Shown in pieces: positions 7,918-17,836 of a stretch of DNA of 47,802 nt (its first letter is position 1; each line of letters starts with the position of its first letter). Below the pieces are notes generated by a model. The model saw only the letters and a program-made list of their open reading frames with translations, was not told the origin of the DNA and did no database searches. The stretch is from Gammaproteobacteria bacterium (GTDB lineage: Bacteria; Pseudomonadota; Gammaproteobacteria; Steroidobacterales; Woeseiaceae): NCBI GenBank assembly GCA_022600955.1, contig JAHZJK010000035.1, forward strand, positions 1 to 47,802, read 5' to 3'. A program made the translations under genes and the position numbers.

Positions 7918-9261
7918 ATGAGAACTGTCTTCCTGATTGCGCTATTGGCCGCCGCGATATCAGCCTGTACCTATTCGGACTCACAACGCATCGCCAGCGC
8001 CAATATCCCGAGCCTCACAGTGCTTTCGATCGAGTCTCTTCGCAATCGCCAATACGGTTCCAGCATAACAATCGAAGAACAGGTTTTGTCGCAGGCACAC
8101 AAGTCGTACCTGACATCCTATGATTCTGATGGGTTGCGAGTTTACGCACGACTCGATATTCCCGGTATGCCAATGCCCGCAGGTGGCTATCCGGCCGTTC
8201 TTTTTATTCACGGCTGGGTCGGTATCGGCGATGCACCATCGATGGACTTTTACTACGGAGAAAACAGTAACTACGGCGAAATGATTGATGCCTACGTCGC
8301 AGCTGGATTTGTTGTTATGACACCAGGCTGGCGTGGGCACGGGACTGTTGATGGTGTACCGGCTGATGGCATCTCGTTCATGCAGGCCTGGGATAATGGC
8401 AGCTACCTCAGCCCGGCATTCTATGCAATTGATGTCCTGAACCTGCTCGATAGTTTGTCGAGTATTAGCGAGATTGACCTCGATAACATTAACCTCGTTG
8501 CACACTCGCAGGGCGGCGACGTTGCATTGCTGACACTCGCCGCTGCTGGCGAGGGCTCGAAAGTGAACAACAGTATTTCTGCGGCATCGATATGGTCCGG
8601 AAACATCCCCTCCCGCTTTACACAACTCGAAACGTTCTGGCCGATGCAGACAACAACAGAGGCTTTCATGTCGGGCGACGGCTCCTGGAACGGGACACCG
8701 GTCGGCGCTGCAGGACAGATCAATGAGCACTTCGTGTTTGGGTATCCCGCAGACTGGATTGGCACGATCTCTGTCGAAGACTGGTCCTGGCAAAATGACA
8801 CATGGTCTGTTGCGGACGTGCCTGATGCTATCAACGTCAAGCTGCAACAGATGTACGACGCGATCAATTCGCATGTCGATGATATTGACGATGCGAGCTT
8901 CCGACTCAGGCGTTCCGACGGCCCGGGATTCTCAATCCAGCACGACGCACGCGTAAGCACCGCTATTCGCAATATCGATGCTTTTGACAAAGAACACTAT
9001 CTGACAGAAGCGCTTGCCCTGCACTATTCCGACCGCGACTTTTATTCCTTCCCGGACTGGAATACAGACCTGTGCGGCAGGGTCAATGCCAACGGCGGTC
9101 GCTGTTTCCATTTCGAGTACCCTGAAAACACCCATTCGCTGCGCGTCAGCGAACATCAGTGGTTTTCATCCGACACCGCGGTTGCGGGTTTTTCCTATGC
9201 AATTCAGCGGGATATCGCATTTTTTCGCGGTGAAGACCCGGCCGAAACGCGTTACCCCTAG
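7918..9261 (+). CDS. Lipoprotein alpha/beta hydrolase (prolyl-oligopeptidase / dienelactone-hydrolase-like)
   Basis: A 447-residue lipoprotein with a hydrophobic leader ending in the lipobox ISAC (Cys about residue 17), so it is anchored to a membrane facing the periplasm or outside. The hydrolase core shows the oxyanion segment FIHGWVG, GWRGHG, and the nucleophile elbow AHSQGG. The late PENTHSLRVSEHQW segment could hold the catalytic His. It probably cleaves an ester or amide before import. The ATG at 7918 is preferred to a GTG at 7903 because it puts the signal peptide at the N-terminus. It lies directly before the first regulon operator and parallels the exported hydrolase at 22728-23573. 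Confidence 0.8.
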   Translation: MRTVFLIALLAAAISACTYSDSQRIASANIPSLTVLSIESLRNRQYGSSITIEEQVLSQAHKSYLTSYDSDGLRVYARLDIPGMPMPAGGYPAVLFIHGWVGIGDAPSMDFYYGENSNYGEMIDAYVAAGFVVMTPGWRGHGTVDGVPADGISFMQAWDNGSYLSPAFYAIDVLNLLDSLSSISEIDLDNINLVAHSQGGDVALLTLAAAGEGSKVNNSISAASIWSGNIPSRFTQLETFWPMQTTTEAFMSGDGSWNGTPVGAAGQINEHFVFGYPADWIGTISVEDWSWQNDTWSVADVPDAINVKLQQMYDAINSHVDDIDDASFRLRRSDGPGFSIQHDARVSTAIRNIDAFDKEHYLTEALALHYSDRDFYSFPDWNTDLCGRVNANGGRCFHFEYPENTHSLRVSEHQWFSSDTAVAGFSYAIQRDIAFFRGEDPAETRYP

Positions 9262-9299
9262 GATTTTCTTATCGACACCAAAGCCCTGATTCGGCAAAA

Positions 9300-9315
9300 T
9301 GTACTTCGAATGCAA
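9300..9315. promoter_or_regulatory. Regulon operator 1 (before SnoaL pair)
   Basis: TGTACTTCGAATGCAA matches base for base the sites at 17669 and 22652, and on the other strand the site at 31688. It ends 23 bases before the ATG of the SnoaL gene at 9339, in a 77-base intergenic gap. The recurrence of a 16-mer in front of functionally linked genes makes it a regulator site, most likely for the LacI-family protein encoded at 26008-27066. Confidence 0.85.
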
Positions 9316-9338
9316 AACTTGCGTATGGACCCGCTCCA

Positions 9339-10460
9339 ATGACGGAAAAAGCCCGGACCGCCGCGCCTTTGCGCCGCGAACACATGCCGACCGATTACTC
9401 GATTTCGCTTGCGAAATACACGGGACGAGGTACGCCTGAGGAGCAGCGCATACCTGACAATTTTGGTCCGAATCAGTCGATGCGTGGTTTCGAAGAAACC
9501 TACCAGAACATCATCGACTACATTGTCCGTATCACCTACAAGATATGGGAAGACCGCGACGTCGAATACATCGCGGATACCTATGCCGCCAATTCCGAGG
9601 TATTCGACGATTACGGTCTGCAACACGGCTGTCAAAAGATCATCTCCGACACGCATCACACAACCAGCGCGTTCACTGACATTCAGCTAATCGCCGATGA
9701 AGTGGTCTGGGCAGGCGACGATGAAATCGGCTATCACACGTCGCACCGTACGCTCATCCGCGGGACCAATGACGGCGAAAGCAAATACGGTCCGGCAACA
9801 AACAAGCCTGTCGATGTATTGGTCATCGCCAATTGCGTGGCGCTTGAAAACGAAATTTTTCTGGAACATGTTCTCTACAACAACTCGAGCATGCTGCAAC
9901 AGCTTGGCCATGACCTCACAGAACTAGTACCAAAACTTGCTGCAGACCCCTTCCCTGGCTGGCCTCGTACTGACAAGACCTGGGACGCGCTTAGAAACTC
10001 AACCAGACCTGTCCGACCGATTTCAATCGCGCAGCCGATTGCGGGCTTTGATGTAGACCGATTTGCACGATCCACAATCGATGCGCTTTGGAACCAGCGC
10101 AATAGCGAACACCTGTCAGCAGCCTACGCTCCCGACTTTCCATTTGACGGCCCGACTGACCGCAAGTTTTCCGGCATCGTCTCCTACCAGGCACTCCTCA
10201 ACTCAGTTCTGACTGCATTTCCCGATCTTGAAGTGCAAGTCGATGAGGTCTACTGGATGGGCAATGATGCCGACGGCTACCTCACGTCAGAACGCTGGAG
10301 CGCGCAAGGTACTCATTCAGGCGACGGCGTGTACGGCGAACCTACGGGCAAGCCCGTGCAAATCTGGGGAATCACCCAACACCATATCGTCAACGGCAGA
10401 ATCGTGCGGGAGTGGCTACTCTTTAACGAACTGGACCTGATGATGCAGATCGCGAAGTGA
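9339..10460 (+). CDS. Two-domain SnoaL/NTF2-like protein (type A)
   Basis: The 373-residue protein contains two tandem NTF2-like cone domains (about residues 55-190 and 230-370). Each ends with the SnoaL-type pattern of a TGKPV turn, a hydrophobic strand and a terminal NGRIVREWLLFNELDL-like strand-helix. The family includes ketosteroid isomerase, scytalone dehydratase, limonene epoxide hydrolase and polyketide cyclases; all use Asp/His/Tyr in a deep pocket. The actual substrate is unknown. It is paralogous to the product of 30592-31557 along its length (shared FEIWEE/YKIWED and TGKxV patterns). Operator 1 lies just upstream, and the type B gene begins 8 bases after its stop, so the two are co-transcribed and may work in sequence or as a complex. 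Confidence 0.85.
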   Translation: MTEKARTAAPLRREHMPTDYSISLAKYTGRGTPEEQRIPDNFGPNQSMRGFEETYQNIIDYIVRITYKIWEDRDVEYIADTYAANSEVFDDYGLQHGCQKIISDTHHTTSAFTDIQLIADEVVWAGDDEIGYHTSHRTLIRGTNDGESKYGPATNKPVDVLVIANCVALENEIFLEHVLYNNSSMLQQLGHDLTELVPKLAADPFPGWPRTDKTWDALRNSTRPVRPISIAQPIAGFDVDRFARSTIDALWNQRNSEHLSAAYAPDFPFDGPTDRKFSGIVSYQALLNSVLTAFPDLEVQVDEVYWMGNDADGYLTSERWSAQGTHSGDGVYGEPTGKPVQIWGITQHHIVNGRIVREWLLFNELDLMMQIAK

Positions 10461-10468
10461 GGACATAA

Positions 10469-11464
10469 GTGACCGATATCCAGAAAAGCAAAGCACTGGT
10501 TTTGGAGTATTTTGCAGCACTCCAAACCGCGACTGTGGGCAAAACAGCAACCGCCATTGAGCATTTTATCGGCGCTGACTATCACTTCCGCGGTGTGCAT
10601 CCTTTTAACGAACTGGACAGCGCAACGAGGGTAGCCGAAATCGTTTGGGAACCGCTGCACACAGCCATGGCGCAACTGCAGCGGCGCCAGGACATTTTCT
10701 TTGCCGGACCAAACCTGATCGACGACACCATGTGGGTCACGAGCATGGGCAAGTTCATGGGCCTGTTCGACGAAGACTGGCTCGGCATCCCATCCACCGG
10801 CAAAATCGCATTTGTGCCTTACTGCGAGTTTCATCGCATTCAGGGTGGCAAGATCGCAGAATCCGCACTGTGGGTGGACATTGTCAGCGTCATGCACCAG
10901 GCCGGCATTCGACCGCTGCCAATGCAGACCGGCGCCGATATCATCAATCCGGGGCCAGAAACCGCGGACGGTGTATTGCTGAACGCCCAGGACGACAGCG
11001 AATCGCAAAAGACACTAAACCTGATCATGGAGATGTGTAACGACCTGGTTGGCGACGGCATGGAATCAGCGGGGGGCATGCTCAGAAAGACATGGCACGA
11101 AGACATGACGTGGTTCGGGCCGGCAGGCATTGGCGCGACGTACACAGTGGACCGTTACCAGCAGCAGCATCAAGGCCCATTTGCAGACGGGCTCGACAGC
11201 GTCGTGTTTAACGGCCATGTACTGGAGCACGCCGAAGGCAACTACGGCGGCTGGTTCGGCTGGCCAAATCTCAAGATCAAGCAGGGTGGTGGTTTCCTCG
11301 GTCTACCCGAGTCAGCAACTCCGACGGAAATGCGCGTCGTCGATATTTACCGCCGCGCAGACGACAAGCTGGCCGAAAACTGGATCTTCATTGATTTCCT
11401 GCATTACATGAAGCTAATGGGTGTCGATGTGCTCGAACGCTGCCGCACGATTGCTCGACGATAA
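10469..11464 (+). CDS. Two-domain SnoaL/NTF2-like protein (type B)
   Basis: This 331-residue protein also carries two NTF2-like domains but belongs to a different subgroup from its neighbour. Signature stretches are RGVHPFNE near residue 47, EDIFFAG-like and FMGLFDEDWLGIP in domain 1, and WHEDMTWFGPAGIGATYT, EGNYGGWFGWPN and DKLAENWIFIDF in domain 2. These stretches recur almost unchanged in the product of 35690-36700 and more loosely in 34597-35607. The conserved His, Asp and Trp residues suggest an enzyme active site. The start is the GTG at 10469, with a GAGGA ribosome site ending 5 bases upstream. The reaction is unknown; isomerase, dehydratase and cyclase activities are all known in this fold. 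Confidence 0.85.
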   Translation: MTDIQKSKALVLEYFAALQTATVGKTATAIEHFIGADYHFRGVHPFNELDSATRVAEIVWEPLHTAMAQLQRRQDIFFAGPNLIDDTMWVTSMGKFMGLFDEDWLGIPSTGKIAFVPYCEFHRIQGGKIAESALWVDIVSVMHQAGIRPLPMQTGADIINPGPETADGVLLNAQDDSESQKTLNLIMEMCNDLVGDGMESAGGMLRKTWHEDMTWFGPAGIGATYTVDRYQQQHQGPFADGLDSVVFNGHVLEHAEGNYGGWFGWPNLKIKQGGGFLGLPESATPTEMRVVDIYRRADDKLAENWIFIDFLHYMKLMGVDVLERCRTIARR

Positions 11465-11475
11465 GCCCAAACGAC

Positions 11476-13083
11476 TCAGATCATCGAGTTGAGCACCCAG
11501 AGCAATGCGATGCAGGCGAAAAAGAACACAATAAGCCCATAGCTGGCTTTGTCGATTCGACCAGACACCACGTACCAGCCATCCTGCATCAGGGGCCGGC
11601 CCTCCTCTTCGTACTTCTTGATCTGGCCCTTGACCGTGTAGGGGTCGTACTCTGCCTGGAACCCACCCAATACGATGCTCGCGATCCAGCCAACCGCCAC
11701 GCTTATGCCACCGCCCAACGCGCAATACCATGGCCAGGCGACGTCCATGTAGTACTCAACATAGGCCAGAGAAAGAAAACCCGCCGTAACACCGATGAGC
11801 AAGCCTCGCTCATTGGTGTGTTTGGAGAAGAATCCGAGTCCAAACATCGCGAGCTTGGCGCCAACAAAAAACGACCCGATCTTACTAAGGATCTCAATAA
11901 CTGAACCGCCACTCTTGGTGAACATGATCGCGGGCACAACCATCACTACAGCCCACATAAAAGTAAACCATCGAGACGCGGCCAGGTAGTGCTCGGGCGA
12001 CTCGCCTTGCTTGAAAAATTTCTCGTAGAAGTCGATCGTCGTCACTGTCGCCATGGAATTCAAACTCGAATCGAGACTCGACATTGAGGCTGCGACGATT
12101 GCGGCTGTCACGATTCCCATCAATCCGGGAAAGCCCATCCCGGCAACGAAATCCAGGACGATCAGATTGGTGTTTTCAAACGGCTTGCCGTCATAGTAGC
12201 CGTAGAACAAAATTCCAAGGCCGAAAAACAGGAAGAAAACGAAAAACGCAACGTAACCCATCATGATATAGGCCTTCTTCGCATCGCCAATTGATTTCGC
12301 TGCGAGTGTTCTTTGGACCATCATCTGATTTACTCCGTAGACGACAACGTGATAAATCGACATCGCAACAATGCCTGTCCATATTGTCCCCACCTTGGCC
12401 GGATCAAGCGTCGTTTCAAAAGGGTTGGTTTTCCCGATTTCCTTGAGTGACTGCAACGTGCCGTGCAGACCATCCGGCAGCTCGTTAATCAACAGGAATG
12501 CCGTAATGAACGCGCCGAGAAACAGGATCCCGGTCTGAATGACATCGGTCCAGATTACGGCTGAGATACCGCCCAGCATCGTATATGTAACAGCGACAAC
12601 AGCGACGATCATGATCGCGTTGACGACATCGATGCCGGTAATAAACTCGAGAACGAGTGCAGTGGTATAGAGCATGATGCCCGAATACGCGATATTGCCA
12701 AACAAGAACACGCCGGACATCACGGTACGCGATGTCAGCCCGAAGCGCTGCTCAAGATAGTCAAAGATCGAAGCACAGCCACTGTTGTAGAAGAATGGCA
12801 GGAACAACGTAATAACAATGAAGATTGCGATCGGGTAGTTGATATGAATGAAGATGACTGAGAAGCCGTCGGCATACGACCAGGCTGGCCCACCGAGAAA
12901 CGTCAACGCGCCGATGTAAGTCGCGATTACCGACACGCCGATGGCCCACCAAGGAGTGGTTCTTCGCCCGACGTAATAATCTTCGGCAGTGTGGACACGC
13001 TTACTCAGAAAGAACCCAAGGACCAGGTTGCCGAGGATATAGACCAGCAAGATTGTCCAATTCAGCGTACCGAAGTTATTCAT
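11476..13083 (-). CDS. Sodium:solute symporter (SSS family), copy 1
   Basis: The 535-residue inner-membrane protein has about 13 transmembrane helices with the SSS features: GRRTTPWWAIGVSVIATYIGALTFLGGPAWSY near residue 40-70, a GISAVIWTDVIQ helix (about 175-190), and ASMSSLDSSLNSMAT near residue 335, whose Ser residues help bind sodium. It should import an organic substrate with sodium. The protein is the same length as, and clearly paralogous to, the symporter at 23570-25177. Its start overlaps the end of the TPR-sulfotransferase gene by 8 bases, so the two are translationally coupled. It converges on the SnoaL pair with an 11-base gap. Confidence 0.92.
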   Translation of the reverse strand: MNNFGTLNWTILLVYILGNLVLGFFLSKRVHTAEDYYVGRRTTPWWAIGVSVIATYIGALTFLGGPAWSYADGFSVIFIHINYPIAIFIVITLFLPFFYNSGCASIFDYLEQRFGLTSRTVMSGVFLFGNIAYSGIMLYTTALVLEFITGIDVVNAIMIVAVVAVTYTMLGGISAVIWTDVIQTGILFLGAFITAFLLINELPDGLHGTLQSLKEIGKTNPFETTLDPAKVGTIWTGIVAMSIYHVVVYGVNQMMVQRTLAAKSIGDAKKAYIMMGYVAFFVFFLFFGLGILFYGYYDGKPFENTNLIVLDFVAGMGFPGLMGIVTAAIVAASMSSLDSSLNSMATVTTIDFYEKFFKQGESPEHYLAASRWFTFMWAVVMVVPAIMFTKSGGSVIEILSKIGSFFVGAKLAMFGLGFFSKHTNERGLLIGVTAGFLSLAYVEYYMDVAWPWYCALGGGISVAVGWIASIVLGGFQAEYDPYTVKGQIKKYEEEGRPLMQDGWYVVSGRIDKASYGLIVFFFACIALLWVLNSMI

Positions 13084-14947
13084 ATTCGCTTACCTTGATG
13101 TTGTCTATCAACGGGCGCAGATAATTCTCGTACTTTTTCCACGCTGCAATCCTGTCCTTGTAGATTGGTTGCCTGACCTGGCTCGCACTCGGCGTTTTCA
13201 CGAGGCGCTTGGTCTTGTGGTATTCGAGAACCTCTTCTTCAAACGGCAGATCCAGAAACTCGAGCATGCGGCGGCTTTGTGTCTCGATATCCGCCACCGT
13301 GTCTTCGTATTTCATATCGAGAATGCGACCTGGAAACATCTCATGCCAGCTCTGCATGAAGCGCCAATAGCGCGTGTAGTACTTGCCCAACGCTTCGAGA
13401 CTGTGTGCATAGGTCTGCTTCTCATCGAATGGCATTCGATGTATGGAAAAACAGTTGGCGATTGGGTCGCGATGGCAGTGAACAAATCTGGCATCTGGAA
13501 GCGCTAGTCCCAATAGACCAATATACTGGAAATTGAGCGGCGTCTTGTCGACCACGTATTGAGCGGCAAGGTTCTCCTCCGAGTGCCGCGCCAGGTAGCT
13601 TTCGCCAAGCTCAGCGTACTGCTCGGCAGTGAGCAACTTCATATTGTCGGGAAACTTCTCATGCACAAGACCCCGGACTGTGTGCGCGGTGTCGTAAGCG
13701 AAACTCAGCTCACCGGCTCCGGCGACAGCCGTGTGGCTGGCAAGAATCTGCTCCGTCAGGCTGGTCCCGGAACGCGGCATGCCGAGAACAAACACCGGTC
13801 GTGAATCAGCAAAGCCTGGGCGCGCCCCGAGGCGTTGTATTGAAGAACGAGCACTTTCAACGATCGACTCGATATAATGCGCCGTCTCCTCGTCGTCGTA
13901 GGGCGTGTTTTCTGCCTTGATACGATTTGCCGCAGCGAGGTTCCTGAACGCCTCGTCATATTCTTCACGTTGTTCATGCGCACGATACAAACCAAAACCG
14001 AGGTACATTCGCGAATTGTCATTCAGGTCCGTACGTTCATTAAGCGCGCGCATCGCGTCGAATTCTGCATCCGTACCTTGCCTTCCGCGGATCTGCGACA
14101 GGTAGTAATGCGCAACTGTCATCTCGGGAGTTGCTTCAATTGCAGCCTTGAAGCTCGTCACGGCACCGGCGCGATCCCCCATCTGCTCACAAAGTACGCC
14201 TTGAACCAGGAGCGCCTCTGGATTATCAGGCTCCAGGTCTAGCGCCTGCTGCAGTGTTTCCTCGGCATCATCGGGAAGGTCCATGTCTCTTTGCACGCGC
14301 GCCATGTTAATTAGCGCAGCGACGTAGGTCGGACTCAGAGCGGTCGCCTTTTTGTAGTCGGCTAGTGCGTCTTCATAGCGTGCTTCTGAGAGATAGATAT
14401 CTCCGCGATTGTTGTACGCCTGCGCCAGGTCCGGAGCCAGCTCCAGTGCACGACCAACCGCCTTCAATGCTGGCTTTTGCTGGTCCGTCTCGTTTAGCGC
14501 GGCTGCCAGGTTGCTCCAACACTCTGCGAAGTCACGATGCAACTGCAGGGCTTTCTCATAACTCCGGATCGCTTGTTTCGGCTTGTCGATTGCGCGCAGG
14601 ACATTGCCAAGATTATTGTGAACATCTGGGTTGCCTGGGTCGATCCGTATCGATTCGTTGAAGTGCTGCGCCGCCTTTTCAGCGTTGCCCTGATCTTTGT
14701 AAGCCAGCCCAATATTGGTATGAGATTGAGGGTTGTCGGGCACCTGTTGCAGCGCCCTTGAAATGTAGTCAACCGCTTCAACAGAACGGAACGCGTTGAC
14801 GCACAGCATTCCCATCAGGTTGAGCGCGTGAATATTGTGGCTGTCCTCCTCAAGCACCTGGAGGTAGGCTTCCTCGGCCCGACCGAGGTCGCCAGACTGT
14901 TGTGCCTGGTACCCCAATTCGAGCATCTGCAGTAGTTCATCGCGCAT
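13076..14947 (-). CDS. TPR-repeat sulfotransferase
   Basis: The 623-residue protein has roughly nine tetratricopeptide repeats (residues about 5-320; motifs such as NIGLAYKDQGNAEKAAQHF) and a C-terminal sulfotransferase domain from about residue 375. That domain opens with PVFVLGMPRSGTSLTEQIL (5'-phosphosulfate loop, residues about 380-400) and continues with FVHCHRDPIANCFS, the 3'-phosphate-binding Arg/Ser region. It should transfer sulfate from PAPS to an acceptor. No signal peptide is seen, so it is probably cytoplasmic. Coupling with a symporter gene and its position after a receptor gene suggest a role in the same substrate pathway. A TATAAA ten bases before the ATG could be an own -10 element, giving a nearly leaderless transcript; this is uncertain. 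Confidence 0.88.
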   Translation of the reverse strand: MRDELLQMLELGYQAQQSGDLGRAEEAYLQVLEEDSHNIHALNLMGMLCVNAFRSVEAVDYISRALQQVPDNPQSHTNIGLAYKDQGNAEKAAQHFNESIRIDPGNPDVHNNLGNVLRAIDKPKQAIRSYEKALQLHRDFAECWSNLAAALNETDQQKPALKAVGRALELAPDLAQAYNNRGDIYLSEARYEDALADYKKATALSPTYVAALINMARVQRDMDLPDDAEETLQQALDLEPDNPEALLVQGVLCEQMGDRAGAVTSFKAAIEATPEMTVAHYYLSQIRGRQGTDAEFDAMRALNERTDLNDNSRMYLGFGLYRAHEQREEYDEAFRNLAAANRIKAENTPYDDEETAHYIESIVESARSSIQRLGARPGFADSRPVFVLGMPRSGTSLTEQILASHTAVAGAGELSFAYDTAHTVRGLVHEKFPDNMKLLTAEQYAELGESYLARHSEENLAAQYVVDKTPLNFQYIGLLGLALPDARFVHCHRDPIANCFSIHRMPFDEKQTYAHSLEALGKYYTRYWRFMQSWHEMFPGRILDMKYEDTVADIETQSRRMLEFLDLPFEEEVLEYHKTKRLVKTPSASQVRQPIYKDRIAAWKKYENYLRPLIDNIKVSEYE

Positions 14948-14982
14948 ATTGTTGTCTTTATAGGCACGTCGCTTTCAATGAA

Positions 14983-15009
14983 GAAAGCCTCGCACAGGGC
15001 GAGGCTTTC
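14983..15009 (-). terminator. Terminator/attenuator hairpin between TonB receptor 1 and the sulfotransferase gene
   Basis: GAAAGCCTCGC at 14983-14993 pairs perfectly with GCGAGGCTTTC at 14999-15009 over a 5-base loop. On the minus strand it lies 47 bases after the receptor stop and is followed by a modest T-rich run (TTTCTTC). The next gene on the same strand starts only 36 bases later, so the hairpin probably trims or attenuates read-through from the receptor gene. Confidence 0.7.
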
Positions 15010-15056
15010 AACAACCGGGCTGGATCTATCCGTACCGGCGAATCTGCTCCGGAGCG

Positions 15057-17579
15057 TCAGAAGTTATAGGACAACCGAAGACCCCAGGTGCGCGGATTGT
15101 TGAAGTCAGCAACCGCGCGACCCTGACTGAACTGGTCACCGCCCACTTGAACGATCTCGTCAGTAGCATTCAGAACATAGCCTTGTATGGACAGTGGCGT
15201 GCTCTCCGAATACCAGGTTGCGCGCAGATCCGTGGTCAAGAACGCGTCCTGCTTCGTAAAGAAATACTCGATGTTCGTGGTCTTGTAATCATCCGAGGCA
15301 TACAAGTAAATACCCGGAATAATTCGCCCATTCGCGCCAAGATCGAACTCATACGATGCGTCCAGAGATAGCGTAAATCCGGGGGAGAACCTCGCGTCCT
15401 TGCCATCCAGAACGTAGACCTGCGAGCAATTCTGATCGCAAGGCGTTGCACCAATCTCGATGTCCCCACCCGCGTGGAATACGCGGTTCAACACCGAACG
15501 TCCGAAGTCCATGAGTTGTGACTTGTTCAATGCCAAGCCTGCATTGAGCTGCAACTTATCAGTTGCCGCCCAGGTAAGCTCTGCTTCAAGCCCCATGGCC
15601 TCCATCGTTCCACCTACCGAGCCGACGGCGACAATAGTCTGGCCCTGAGCGACGAAAGACGACGTCGTGAGCCCTTCGTAATCATTGAAGAATGCCGCCA
15701 TGTTCAGGCGCACTGTCCCATCATCCGATGTTGACTTCAGGCCGACCTCGTAGGACATGACTTCATTCGGTTTGGTCAGCGCGGTGCTGCCGCCACCTTC
15801 GATCGCACCGGCAATGTAGCCGGTCGCCATCGAACCGTAGACCATCATGTTGTCGGTGAGATCATGCTGCAGCGCGATCTTCCAGTCAGTGTGAGATTTT
15901 TCACCGGTCTGCGCACCATCGATTGTCTGCTGCGTTGTAACAAACTCTGGCCAGTCTGCGAATCGGCTGCCTGGGTCGGCGTCATGTGCTGCAAGATAAC
16001 CCGCAGCGTAACCATGCACGGATGGGCCCCAGTCAACGTACCTGTTGGAGAATTTGCGTTCGTCTTTCGAACGTCGCAATCCGACCGTTGCTCGTGTGGT
16101 GTCAGAGAACGAGTATTCCGCTTGCCCGTAAATTGCTGTCGACTTGGTTCCGCCATTGCCCTGGTAGAGCCAGTGTCCCCAAGTGACGTTTTGAGGATCG
16201 GTGGTATCAGTGTAGCCCCATACAAACTCACTGCTGGTATCGCCATCACCCGAGTCATCGTAGAGGAAGAAACCAAGTGTCCATTGCAGCGCGCCGTCGC
16301 TATTGGAATTCAGGTTGATATCCGCCTGCACCGCCTTTGAGTTTACGCGCTGACCAGCCGCCAAGCCGCAGGTTGGCCCACCCCAACACTGATCCCAATA
16401 ACCTGTACCGGTCGATGTGCCCGGCGTCGCGCCTGGGTTGTTTGCCTGCCAGGTCGACGTACTGTCAGAAAAATCGGAGTCAGTGAGTCGGAATTCCTCG
16501 TAGTCAAAAATACCGACATTCGCGCGTAATGCTGCAAATCCGATATCCCAGTTAACTAATGCACTGAAAGAGGTTTCGTCGATCTTACGTAGCGGCTTGA
16601 AGTCGCTCGCAAATTTGTAGACGTCTGGATTGACGCTTGCAGAAGCATCTATGCCAAACGTACCTGCCTGGTTACGCCCGCCACTGATCGGCCAGGAGTC
16701 GTCTTCCGTACCGGGCAAACGTCCTTGTCGAAGTTGCATGACACCATTGACACCATCAGTCTCGCCGGTGACAGGATTAATCGGAATACCGAGAATAACG
16801 CCGGCGTAGTCGGCGTTACCGTTCGACTCGTCTTTCCAGTAAGTTGCAGAAAACGTCACATCGAAAGTATCCGATGGTGCGAAACCCACCTGCAAGCGCG
16901 CGTACGTATTGTCTTCATCGCGCATGCCATAGGAGGAGTTGAAGGTGTTTTCGATGATTGGATCACGCTGCTTGTGGCTGGCCGTCAGGCGCATGGCAAC
17001 TACATCACTGAAGGGCATATTAACGAAGCCTTCGAACTGCCCAAGCGAATAGTCGCCGCCCGTTATAGACATACCGTAGTCAAACTGAGATGCATCGGGC
17101 TTCTTCGCGATTACGTTTACAAGGCCACCGAACGTGTTGCGTCCGAACAGGGTTCCCTGTGGTCCTCGCAGAACTTCAACCCGTTCAATATCCAGGAAGC
17201 TCGACAAGCCCTGGCCGGCTCGCGGCCGGTACAGCCCGTCGACGTAGACCGGCACCGCAATGTCATTCGTGCCCGCAGCACCGGCGCCGCGCATGATGAT
17301 CGTAGGGTCAGCACCAACATACCGAACCTTGAGGCCCGGCACAGTCTTTTCGATGTCGACAATGTTGACCAATTGCAGGTCTTTGATCATATCGCCCGAA
17401 ATTGCCGTGACCGCAATAGCCAGGTCCTGGACGCTGCTTTCGCGCTTGGTCGCAGTAACTACAATCTCTTCAATCGGCTGCTGCGCCATGGCGATTGGCG
17501 TGGCGAGTGCGGCCGCAACTGCTGTTGCGACGGCCGAGCGCGTTATTTTCGGCGAATTTGCTTGCTTCTGGAGCTTCAT
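15057..17579 (-). CDS. TonB-dependent outer-membrane receptor 1
   Basis: The 840-residue protein has a signal peptide (KITRSAVATAVAAALATPIAMA, cleavage near residue 32), a TonB-box-like EEIVVTATKRES, a plug domain (about residues 45-155, ending in RVEVLRGPQGTLFGRNTFGGLVNVI) and a 22-strand barrel finishing with the aromatic C-terminal GLRLSYNF. It imports a substrate too large or scarce for porins, energised by TonB-ExbBD. It belongs to the large group annotated as FecA/CirA-like or sphingomonad-type receptors, whose ligands are mostly carbon sources. No SusD partner is present. Operator 2 and a good promoter lie about 80-105 bases upstream. The ligand is unknown. Confidence 0.93.
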   Translation of the reverse strand: MKLQKQANSPKITRSAVATAVAAALATPIAMAQQPIEEIVVTATKRESSVQDLAIAVTAISGDMIKDLQLVNIVDIEKTVPGLKVRYVGADPTIIMRGAGAAGTNDIAVPVYVDGLYRPRAGQGLSSFLDIERVEVLRGPQGTLFGRNTFGGLVNVIAKKPDASQFDYGMSITGGDYSLGQFEGFVNMPFSDVVAMRLTASHKQRDPIIENTFNSSYGMRDEDNTYARLQVGFAPSDTFDVTFSATYWKDESNGNADYAGVILGIPINPVTGETDGVNGVMQLRQGRLPGTEDDSWPISGGRNQAGTFGIDASASVNPDVYKFASDFKPLRKIDETSFSALVNWDIGFAALRANVGIFDYEEFRLTDSDFSDSTSTWQANNPGATPGTSTGTGYWDQCWGGPTCGLAAGQRVNSKAVQADINLNSNSDGALQWTLGFFLYDDSGDGDTSSEFVWGYTDTTDPQNVTWGHWLYQGNGGTKSTAIYGQAEYSFSDTTRATVGLRRSKDERKFSNRYVDWGPSVHGYAAGYLAAHDADPGSRFADWPEFVTTQQTIDGAQTGEKSHTDWKIALQHDLTDNMMVYGSMATGYIAGAIEGGGSTALTKPNEVMSYEVGLKSTSDDGTVRLNMAAFFNDYEGLTTSSFVAQGQTIVAVGSVGGTMEAMGLEAELTWAATDKLQLNAGLALNKSQLMDFGRSVLNRVFHAGGDIEIGATPCDQNCSQVYVLDGKDARFSPGFTLSLDASYEFDLGANGRIIPGIYLYASDDYKTTNIEYFFTKQDAFLTTDLRATWYSESTPLSIQGYVLNATDEIVQVGGDQFSQGRAVADFNNPRTWGLRLSYNF

Positions 17580-17654
17580 TGATCGTTTCCCCCCTGCGGA
17601 TTGATCAAAAATGAATCGTGGCCCTTTTTGGGTCCTACGTAGATTCCAGTATCA

Positions 17655-17684
17655 AATATACGTGGTTTTGTACTTCGAATGCAA
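17655..17684 (-). promoter_or_regulatory. Promoter of TonB receptor 1 with regulon operator 2
   Basis: The operator TGTACTTCGAATGCAA occupies 17669-17684. Read on the minus strand it supplies TTGCAT (17684-17679) as a -35-like box, followed after 18 bases by TATATT (17660-17655) as a -10 box. A bound regulator would therefore cover the -35 region, the classical repressor arrangement. The receptor ATG is 75 bases further on. The remaining stretch up to the sulfatase stop (17685-17836) shows only a weak 6-bp hairpin near 17750 and no gene I can support. Confidence 0.75.
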
Positions 17685-17836
17685 ACCTTGATGCAGGACA
17701 CACACTTACAGCGCCATTGTGCAGTCTGAAAACGGTTCAATTTCGCCGCAATACCCTGCTGGTATTAGCAATGTGCCCTCTGGCTGACGCCCGCTTAACT
17801 GTGACTTCGCAGTACACGCGAAGGCCGAAAATACCG

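Noticed and set aside
16725..17582. 285-residue plus-strand frame opposite TonB receptor 1
   Set aside because: It lies wholly inside a receptor gene with an intact plug and barrel and has no family features.
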